Source of the DNA: Lasiosphaeria ovina
Taxonomy: Eukaryota; Ascomycota; Sordariomycetes; Sordariales; Lasiosphaeriaceae
Direction of reading: 5' to 3'
Length of the DNA stretch: 64,000 nt
Assembly (NCBI GenBank): GCA_033439765.1
Contig: JAULSN010000006.1
Coordinates: forward strand, 930,001-994,000
The notes under the pieces are model-generated. The model did no database searches and had not been told where the DNA came from. It saw only the letters and a list, made by a program, of their open reading frames with translations. The translations under genes and the position numbers were made by a program. Below, one piece after another: positions 55,208-64,000 of the stretch (the stretch's first letter is position 1; every line of letters starts with the position of its first letter).

Positions 55208-58185
55208 TCACTTGCCGCCATCTTCGTTGGCAGAGGTCGAGGATTTTGCCGTAATCGACTTGATCGTAGACGAGAGGCTAATCGCAATCTTCTTGGGCCC
55301 GCCACGGTTTGGACTGGCGTCCCGGCTGCCGCCAAAGGCCTTCTTTTTGCGAAGCCCCATGGTGCTGCCGACACTGACCGCACTGTTCGTTGAACTGACG
55401 CTACTGTTTCGGCGTTTGTGGTACTGGAGCTTGTCGATCGGGTCGTCTTCGTCCTCTTCCCGTCGTCGCTTCTCAGATAGCCGCTCGGGTGGCGGGGTGA
55501 CTGCGGCAATGCTACCAGGGGTTGTCGGCGGCGCCTGGTTCTCTTTCGCATGGTCGTCTGGTAGGGGCTGGTCGGCTCCGGTAGTCATGACTGAATCACC
55601 CCCACTATCCTCGCCCTCTTCGTCCGAAGTATACTCGACAAGGGGCTTTGGGGTGTTGTTCCCATTTGACAATAAAGCCTGATTGGGGGGCCTCGCGTGG
55701 TTCTCGTCATCGTCGTCTGATGTGTTCAGATAGTCTTCCTGATGAGACTGATGCTCCACGGTAAGGTGTTCCATCATGCCGCCCCTCGCGCCCGCATTCA
55801 TTGGTCTTCTGCCAACTTCGTCCTCGGGTTCCATAAAGTAGGGTTCTACGACGGCAGTGAAGCCCTGACTCTGGTCGTAACGACTTAGGATCTCGCGAAA
55901 AGTGTCGATGTACGACAGCGCCATGACCTTCTCGCGGTAATTCTCAACGACGTGTTTTATCAGCTCCTTTATGTTCTCTTTATAGATGAGGCCAAAAAGG
56001 TCCAGGCAAGCAGAGCACAGGAGATTGTCCCGCGGCATTGTCCGCAACAGGACATCCAGTACCGGCCCGAGGATCTGCTTGTCAGCTAGGTGCTTGATAT
56101 AGAAATCATCTTGCAGAACCACGAGTTGGCGGAAGAATCGTATCGCAACTACAAGTATTTGGTTAGTCCAGGGGTCTCGCAGTGTTGGCCGCTGTTGACC
56201 CACCAAGCTGGAGATGCTTCTCCTTGCAGGAGAGCAGCCGGTTGAATCTCTGCGCAATATTGTGCTGCAATACAAAGTATTTGCTGCGATGCTGGTGCTG
56301 GCGAATATAGAAGCAAAGAATGTCGTTTAGGTAACCAAATATCCCGTCGTGTAGGACGTTAAACCTCAACTCGGCCCGTTTTTCAAGGTCGAGAAGCGGC
56401 TTGAACAGTCTGACAGCCGAATGCTCATAGAAATGGGTCAGGAACAGCTCCTGCTGGGGGTCGATGGCTGCCTGCGGCCTTCCACGAGGCTGGCCGACAA
56501 TGAACTCGCTCCTCGTCTCGGGCGGTCCTCCAGGAGGTGTTGGATCGAGAAGAACCTTGAGCGCATCCGACACCTGGGACTTGATGCCCAAGTCCACTTC
56601 AACCAGGAGGAGGTCGATTAGGGTATCAGTGAGTGGCTGCTGCTTCTCCTGAATCTGTCGGTAGATGGTATGTCGGATCATCTGGGGATCGTGGTCAATC
56701 ATGGAGACCAAAATGTCTGTCGCGCCAACCCTGACTGTCACGTCGAGGTTCCGCAGTCCAAAATTGATCACGCGCAGGAGGCCGTGGGAAAGGAAATTGT
56801 TGTACAGGTTCTGGCGCGCCGGCGGCTGGAGGTTCTTGGCAATGGCACAACATTGCTGTATGAAAAGAACCGCCTCCTTCTTGCGCAATTGCTCCTCGGA
56901 TGGATCGGTAAAGATGCTGAAGAGATCGTTCAAAAAACCACTGTTGTTCTGGAGATGCTGTACAATGTCCACCTGGTTGAAGAAAATGAGCGAGTTAAGG
57001 ACGGAAAAGGTCGGGTCGTCGAGAATCCGGGCCAGCACGACGTCCTTGAGATACTGCAGCCGGTAGGTCTGGTGGATCTTGCGGCGGATTTGGTCGTCCT
57101 CAATTCGCACAACCTCCTTGTACCGCCCCTGGCTGTTCAACCACTGCCGGTGGTTCGCCTTGTGACTCGGAAAATCGGGGTCGTACTCCAGAGCGCCCAC
57201 AACGCCCAGCACGCAGTCGTCCGAGACGGCATGCTCGATGATGCTAGTGTCGTTGAGGAGAAGGACCGTCTTCATAATATTACATAATCGGTGCAGGTCG
57301 GGGAGGCTTTCGAGGTCTTCGGCCATCTCCACTAGTGGAATTAGTTTGCTGATGTAGTCATCGCTCATGATTGCTTTCGTTAGCGCATCGCGGCCATTGG
57401 CCGTTGAGCTCATGATTCGCATATTTGACTCCAGCTCGCACAGGGTCCCGAGGTCCGCCGCTGGCAGCTGGATCGCTGCAGGCATTTCTATCGCAATTTC
57501 GTCCGAAAGCCCGTCATCTGTCAGCAATGGGTTAGTAGGTGATGGCTCTTCGAACACCGAGGTCTCGCCCGTACCAGGACCGCCCATGACACTCTGAAAG
57601 GTCTGCTGAACACCGTCGATAAATTTCCTAGAAAAAGTCACAAGCTAACGTTAGAGACAGGCAATGCGATTGTGCCTGACGCGCAAGATGGATAGAACCA
57701 ACCAGATCAGGGCGCAGCCATCAGCCTCTTGAAAACTCAACGCCATATCGACGCCGTTGTCAGTCCATACGATGAGAGTATCTAATAGAAACCGTTAGAC
57801 CCGACAAGCGAAGTGTGACTGGCGGCAAGCAGCCACGGAGACGCGCCTTGTTGCTTCTGGAAGCCATCATCCTTAACTATTTTGGTCTCGAGTAAAAGTC
57901 TGTCGGGGTGGTCTTCGGATTCGACAATGACGCGAGGTTCCTTCGGCTGGCCATCCTCAATCTAAACCGGGCGCAGAAAAAAACGATGGAGTGGTTAGCA
58001 AGGTGAGCGGCAGCGAGGGCGAGAGAAGGAGCAAGAGCATAGAGGATTGGAAGGAGGCAACATACAGTGACGAAGGCGGCCGTGCAAAAGCCGGTTCCGC
58101 GATCAAACCAGTCATTGTTACGGAGCTCGTAGACCTTGACGCGCTTCTTATCCGGCGTCTGATGTGGCACGGGTTGTGCCATCAT
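55208..58185 (-). CDS. PSY2: PP4 regulatory subunit 3 (Psy2/SMEK)
   Basis: Five exons: 58185-58066, 57961-57847, 57781-57703, 57627-56204 and 56148-55208, giving 892 aa. Psy2 targets protein phosphatase 4 to substrates such as phospho-H2A and Rad53 in the DNA-damage response. The N-terminal EVH1-like domain is spread over exons 1-4 (VKVYELRNNDWFDRGTGFC, QKQQDTLIVWTDNG, ALSFQEADGCALIW). It is followed by the SMK-1/armadillo region, with segments such as LHRLCNIMKTVLLLNDTSII. The tail is acidic with a basic stretch RKKK and EKRRREEDEDD, probably nuclear targeting. The conserved QKQQD junction requires intron 57782-57846 to begin with GC (GCGCGT) instead of GT. A GTG-started frame to 58326 exists, but the family start fits the ATG at 58185. 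Confidence 0.95.
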
Positions 58186-61100
58186 CAACGGCTCGACCGC
58201 CGGGTCTGCGACGTCGGTGTCGGCGATATGGGCGGCGGAGATGGGCAGGTGTGGCGCGACAATGAGGTGTTGCTGCTGCAGCGGCAGCTGGGTGTCGGAC
58301 GGAGCGACGACAGCAAACGCCGCCACCGTGTCGAAGTCTAGCGAGCGCAGAGCTTCAGCGCGCCCAGCGTATTTGTCGCGGTGGAGATGGGGCGCAAGTC
58401 TAACGATGGTTTGGGGCGTTTGGGGCGGGGCGCGAGGTTTGCTAAAAAAAAACCTAAAGATCCGATGCCGCGGTTTGGATTTTCAAGACGCCATCAGGTT
58501 TCGCCTTCGAATGCAGATGCGGCTTTGTGGAGAGCCGAGCTGAGATGAGACGAGAATGTCGGTCGAGTGAGCGAGTGCGATAAGCCGTCGGTCGCTCGAT
58601 GGGAATGGACAGAATCAGACAGCACCTCACTTAGGAGGACGAAATAACCCAGTTCGATCCGAATTCCCAGGCCCAGGTCCCTGCTGCGTGAGAATCGCTT
58701 TCGGCGCACGGCAAACTCGATGCGTCCTGCCTGGGTACTTCCCCGGACGATGGGAGCGGGATGGGTCGTGGCGATGAAATCTTTTAGGCCGTTGACGTTA
58801 GTCAATGCTGCAAGGCGCAAGGTTGCGAGGACGAGAGTGTGGGCGGAGGCGTTGATTGCTTGGTCTGGCCCCAAACCGGCCTAGCGCGAACTCCCAGCGC
58901 AACCAAGGCCAAGGCCAAGCGCCGGCCCCACCTTTTCTTTTGCCCCTCTCTGCCTCCCGTGGCGTGCAGCGTGCGCAACGTGCTCCCCAAACCGAAAAAA
59001 GAATCTTCCTAGGCCAGGACTAAGCGCGGGGTCTGATGTAATCAACCCGTTCGTCGGCTACGACTGCCCAGTGCCCAGTGCCCACAACGGCACGAACATG
59101 AAGCACGGCACACCTTGCACACCCACAAAGGCACCCGGCTACCCCCGTGCCCGCCCTTGCCGTCGAAAGACCTACCCTGCCGTCCACTCCACCACGGCCA
59201 CGGCCACGGCACAACCGTACCGGCCCGGCTATTAGCTTCTACTTCTATTCATAATAAGAATTTAAGAATTGTTAGACCATGGCTAGCCATACCAATTCCT
59301 CCCTCCCATGGGGGCTTATGGACTAATTATTACAGCAATACGGAAATACTCCATCAACCCTTATATGCCTACCCTACACATCTCTTTGAATACTTTCGAG
59401 TGATTTTCACGGGCCTTGTAACAACCCTCGAGGCCTATGGCAGATGTTGAAGGAATGTTCATGTTGCTCTCAGGATGCTGACTGCCATACTACCTACCTG
59501 CTTGCGTGTGTGGGTAGCTTATATATCTCAATGGGCTCAAGTCTCTCGGCCAGTTGTTTAGTCTTCCTGACGTCTCGCCTTTCAACATGACGAGCCAGCT
59601 CTTGATCCAACGCCAGGTAGAGCCCTTTCTCTGAGTAGATAGATCATTAGGCGCGCAGCATTGTTAATGTGAATTTTGGATCTAGGTCCTTGGTTGCCAA
59701 TTGCACTGCGCTGCATCCGACTTCGTGTTCGGGATGCACAACGTGTTTCTGGCCTTTTCTCCTCCCTTGTCCTTTCAAGATTTAGTTTACTAGCTGCAGC
59801 CTTGTTGAGTAGAGCTGTTATGGTCGCTGCCTCATTTTTTCTTTTTCGACCATTTGACGGAGCAAAGGAAAAGAAAAGAAAAGAGATGCAGGCCGCAGAG
59901 AATGGGAACAACGTCGAGGTCGAGAAGCAACGGGGGATCTCTCTGCCCGACGTCAAGTTCGATAAGGCAGGCATGCTTTGGGAGAGGAGAGAGATCCGGG
60001 ATGGGCGGGTGCAGCGGTGAACTTATCAAACGCCATATTCGATATTCTAGAATCGCCGTTTATCTATCAACCGATGTGAGGAAAAAAAGAAACGCTGCCT
60101 CCCTCCCAGCCGCCCAAAAAAGACTGGTCTAGTTTACGGGTCGTCGATCACTACCCGACACCTCGGGAGTGGCTTTCTGCCAATGCTGTGTGTACCCAGC
60201 GTTGGGATTAAACCAAAACAAGAAGATGTATCCGTCGACGGGCACGAGCGCGGGGCGGCGTCGTCGTTTGGCAAATCTAAAATGTTCGCACCTGCTCTAG
60301 TTAGTTAGTTCTACTTAGCAGGAGCCGCTAGGGCTGCTGTTGGCCATATGGGCCAGAACAAACATGCAACAAGGATGCATGCAGCTCGATGTGGAAGACA
60401 TATGCCAGCTGATGTACACAGGGCGCGACAACGCCGGCGGGGCGGCGAGATAACAAAAGCCACCCCTGATCCGTGATGGAGGTGATACCTATGTAATCCT
60501 CGAATGGGAAGCCATCGTCAGGTTGACGATTCGAGACCCTTTTTTCTGCTCTCGTCGGGGGACTCGACGGAATAACGAGTCACGGGGCCATGTTGCGCAA
60601 CACACCCATTGAAGTAATCGACACGCTGTGTTGCCCCTAGGCCTCTCAGCTGCTTCGTATATGAGGCAACCCACAGGCGGTTCAATTGGGATCCCAGCTG
60701 CGAGATATGCCACTCACATCAACTTTCACCGGAAAGTAATGACGAGCTACGATACGAAATGTCCCCGAAAATCCGGGAGGCTGAAGCAATTGGGAGCAAC
60801 GAACGGGGGACATCGCGTTGAAGCAGGTTTTTCATTCCGCAGAGGCGCAAGATGGCCAATTGCGTGTCACTGTGTTGTTATCTGGAGGGCGGCCAGCCCT
60901 ATCGTTTTTGAAGCCACGGCGGCACGCCCGTCGTCTTGTCTGGATGCATCGTGCACAACTGCCTCGTCACAAGAGTGCAAGGCGGCAGATAGGTGTCTGG
61001 TGTGTTCCGTATCTATTGTACAATCACGTCTGTCTATGCTTCGGTTGTGCTGGGACGTGGGATTTACGGAAGGCCTCGGAAGTTGAACTGAGACAACAGC

Positions 61101-64000
61101 ACAGCCCATGGTCTCACACGCATGCAAGGTCGAGGCAAGACCCGACTGGCAGCAAAGATAACATGAAAATGCTCTCTGCAGATACCGAGACAGTTTGCTC
61201 AAAATTCTCATGGCGTATGAAACTGGTTGGCTGAGAGGCAGACGCGGACACAGTTACATGGGAGGGAGGGGCGGGCGATTAGGAGCCGCATTCTGAAGGC
61301 TGTCCTTGTTTGTTGGTGGGGTGCCGCAACTCGACATTGTGTCAGGCAATGCTTTGGCTTGCAGGTGCGGATGCAGGCGTGCGCTGTCCCAGAGAGTCAG
61401 GCTGGCTCACCAATCTAGGTTGTCTAGTCTCGAGGCTTCCCAGCCCGCCAGCCCGCTCGCTAGATGTTTCTTCAGACTTCATCATGAGATGAATGTTGAC
61501 GCATGTTGTGTCGTCAAAAGAGAGGTACGGGGTAGCGGGCAGCTTGGCGAGAGAATCGAAGCTAAGAATATTTCCGATTCTCCGTCCCAGGAAACGATCG
61601 GCAGATGATGGTTACCTTCTGACGGGCTCAACTTTAAAACACGCTGGGGCTCCTCCCGCACCGCGCCGCCAGGGCGTGGGGGTGCCCACTCTGTCCACCA
61701 ACCCCATCCGTGGACCTTGCCTCTGAACCTTTGAGACATTCCAAAGCGGGAGTCCTTGAATCAGGCTTCCAATTCCAGGGATGGCTTTTCTGGAATCTCG
61801 GCATCCGCAAAATCGACGTGGTAATCCAGACTACGCCCCGATTTAAGCGCCATATGTGAATGGCTGTTAATTGCCGGCCCTGCACTGTTGTGTCCTTTGG
61901 GTATAATACTTCATTTCCAGAAATGCAGCCACCGAGCAATATTTCACACGTCCGCCACAAGTATTGATTTTTCGGCTACATGGGTTCTGACCGACAGAGG
62001 CTGTGGCTCTGATATGAATATGAAATATGATATCTGCCAAGCAAATACAGATCTCCACGATGTCCGTACTGACTGCCGAGCAGCACAGGGAAGACCTAGT
62101 AACGGACACTTTGTACAGATACATACCGAATACACTATCTAGAGCCCGATAACAGGCGCTTTTTTCTTCGTCGGAATTCCGGTGATTGCGGTGACTCTGT
62201 TAGCGACCTGTCATTTTCGTCTTGAACCATCTGCACCTTTGGAGACGGCGGATCTGTAAAAGAAGGGCCAAAGTTTGGTTGGGGGTTTGCTTTGCTCGCT
62301 TTGATCGGAAGTCGGTGGCACATTGAGCCCTGTCAGCTCTTTTGGGACTGACTACGCAAGCCACAGACTCCCTTTTCAATGGTAACCATGTATGTGCCGC
62401 AACTTTGATCGGAAAACTTGAACGGTTTCACGGAGTCTTTTTTCCTGCGCACTATTTTCCGGTGGCAGTTTACGGCATCTCGACGTTAAATCATATTCAT
62501 GTAGAACTGTGGTTAGTCCTTAACAGATAAGTGTCTGGACTACGGAGTACCGCTCGCAGATAGGCTTGTGCCTGGGCCAGACATCTTTTAATGGAAAGGC
62601 GCAGACAAGGCAATTTCCTTCCGGTTTTCGAGACGCCGAAGGGGTCCCGTCTTCGGGTATTGTGAAAGCGGCGGAGCAACCCGAACACACGAAGGTGCTC
62701 AGCATCACGAAGGGTACCTTTTATGTCTCAGTGTCAGACGGCGCGCGGGAGCGAGAACCTTATATCCTTTCATCGCGGCAAAGCCCAACGAATTCAGCAA
62801 AAACCAATCCCCATGCGCGGTGCCTCTGGGGGGGTTGAAACTTGCAAAGCCCAATTGCCCCTGTTGCTGGCGGCCCGGCGGCGGCGGCACCACCATTTTT
62901 TTTTCACGTTACGAACAGATCCTTGTCCTGTCCGGAGTGCGGCTGATCCATACATGCCTGTTCTGGCTTGCACCTGGCACCTGCAGAGCGCCAAGTCACT
63001 CCACGGTTATTGCGACTTTGCGCCGCCGGGCTTGGGCTGTTGTCTTTCGGTTGAGGGCCGTGCCCATCCATTTGCTAGCCGGGAAGGAGGAAAAGGACGC
63101 TATCGAAGCCCAGATGTGCGACGGGCCACGGCTAAGATTGTGCATTCTACGGTACCCTCCCAGGCGGCTCGCGAAGTTTTCCATGACATCGTGCCACGTC
63201 CGCGGTACAACATTTGTCGCCTCTCCGAGTACCAGTACACTGGAGACCCAAGCAATACGAGAGGCCCACTTCCAGGTTTCCTCAAATGGACGACATTTTG
63301 CTGTATGGTCACTGGTGCTTTGGCTCCACGGCTCCTGCCCATTGCTCTGAACTCTTGCCTCTCTGGCCGCGAGAACAGCTTGATGAGAGCAATCGGCGAG
63401 GCAGGCACGGCCGGCCTGCCTGCCCGACATGGAGATTACTAGTGGAGAGTGATCTGCTCAACCCGATTCGTTTGCTTGGGAATTGTTCGGGATAGATCGG
63501 GAAGGCGCCGATCACAGAACTTCCTGGGTGAGTTGAGGGTCGAGATTTCTCAGCTGCCTCGTTGTTTCCTCAAGTTCACTGTAGTTCTCTTGACGAGAAC
63601 GAGAACGGGGAAGGCGGGCCTGACGAGGGTGTCTTTTCTGGGAAGGAACACCCAAAGATCGACACCAGGGGAGCCCTACGGAAGCTTTCTGTTGTCGCAC
63701 CGAAAACCACAACCCCGCTGCCCAATGGTGTCAGGCCAGGCGTGCCAAGTCTCTCGTCTTTCATGCACCCAAGGCGGTCGGCGAGGGCCCAGGGCCCCCG
63801 CGTGGCTGCTTTGGTGCTCTGGTTGCTTGTTGCTGTCCGTGTTTCCGTATCGAGATGCACGTCCTCCCACGCTCGCAAGAGCTGAGGGCGGACGGACGCC
63901 GCCCACTTCGGTTCACGGTTTGTACTGTACGGTACCATATACTGACAGACATACATAACCTAGCATGAAAGAAGCCGGGCAGGCATCGGCATCCTAGCTT
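58186..64000. other. 5.8 kb region without supported genes
   Basis: The first part is the PSY2 promoter/5' UTR, which stays open in the PSY2 frame for about 90 codons without an ATG. The rest has only short overlapping frames. A minus-strand frame at 62520-62708 has a C-x2-C pair (CSGC), a second C-x2-C pair (CLVC) and WPRHKPICE, resembling part of a MYND zinc finger, but it is too short and lacks the middle cysteines. Confidence 0.45.
62520..62708 (-). pseudogene. possible MYND zinc-finger relic
   Basis: About 60 residues with CSGC, CLVC and the end WPRHKPICER. MYND fingers end in a similar W-x-x-H-K-x-x-C pattern. The order and spacing are wrong for a working finger, and no larger gene surrounds it. 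Chance resemblance is possible. Confidence 0.25.

Noticed and set aside
57877..58326. Separate 149-codon gene
   Set aside because: It is exon 1 of PSY2 read from an upstream GTG and through the GTATGT donor.
62723..63442. 239-codon plus-strand frame
   Set aside because: Heavily overlapped by frames on both strands, with no domain, signal or splice evidence.

Overview
The window is nuclear DNA of a filamentous ascomycete, most likely a Sordariomycete. Reasons: most genes carry short introns of about 50-110 nt with GT...AG ends and CTAAC/CTGAC branch points, the coding sequence is GC-rich, the intergenic DNA carries TAGG/TACC-type runs, and the proteome is typically fungal (DASH subunit, KapC-type bZIP, Nca2, Got1, Erg25). 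There are no operons. Genes are monocistronic and lie on both strands. I saw no tRNA, rRNA or CRISPR array.

Layout. 0.6-6.7 kb holds a minus-strand Slh1/ASCC3-type tandem helicase of ribosome quality control. It is followed by an uncharacterised two-exon plus-strand gene (7.3-8.9 kb) and an 829-aa low-complexity minus-strand protein (9.9-12.3 kb). After a 4 kb gap come profilin (16.4-17.2 kb, five exons) and Got1 (17.8-18.6 kb, minus). 20.3-24.8 kb is a compact chromatin/mitosis block: Ies6 (minus), Dad4 (plus, five exons in 72 codons) and Arp5 (plus). Ies6 and Arp5 form one physical module of the INO80 remodeller, so their closeness is notable. A KapC-like bZIP gene (25.5-26.7 kb, minus) follows, with a long intron inside its DNA-binding region. 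An 8 kb gene-poor stretch full of simple repeats leads to a pterin-4a-carbinolamine dehydratase (34.9-35.7 kb).

36-38.5 kb holds a frameshifted ankyrin/F-box-like relic and AT-rich debris. ERG25 (minus) and NCA2 (plus) are divergent at 38.7-43.8 kb. SEC4/Rab8 lies at 45.6-46.5 kb. An Afg2/Drg1-type AAA ATPase (47.9-50.4 kb) has a first ATPase domain whose Walker B glutamate is naturally glutamine. 51-54.2 kb is a mobile-element graveyard: two 204-bp direct repeats, differing only by four transitions, bracket decayed RecQ-type helicase fragments on opposite strands and a 22-bp imperfect inverted repeat. PSY2 (PP4 regulatory subunit 3) is at 55.2-58.2 kb on the minus strand and appears to contain a GC-AG intron. 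The last 5.8 kb has no gene I can support.

The genes are mostly housekeeping: translation quality control and ribosome maturation (Slh1, Afg2), chromatin and chromosomes (Ies6, Arp5, Dad4, Psy2), secretion and actin (Sec4, Got1, profilin), and sterol or mitochondrial functions (Erg25, Nca2). I found no biosynthetic cluster or defence system. The most unusual signals are the Arp5/Ies6 pairing, the natural E-to-Q substitution in Afg2, the unusual intron structures, and the repeat-bracketed helicase relics. Exon boundaries were set by hand from reading frame, splice signals and family similarity, without transcript data.
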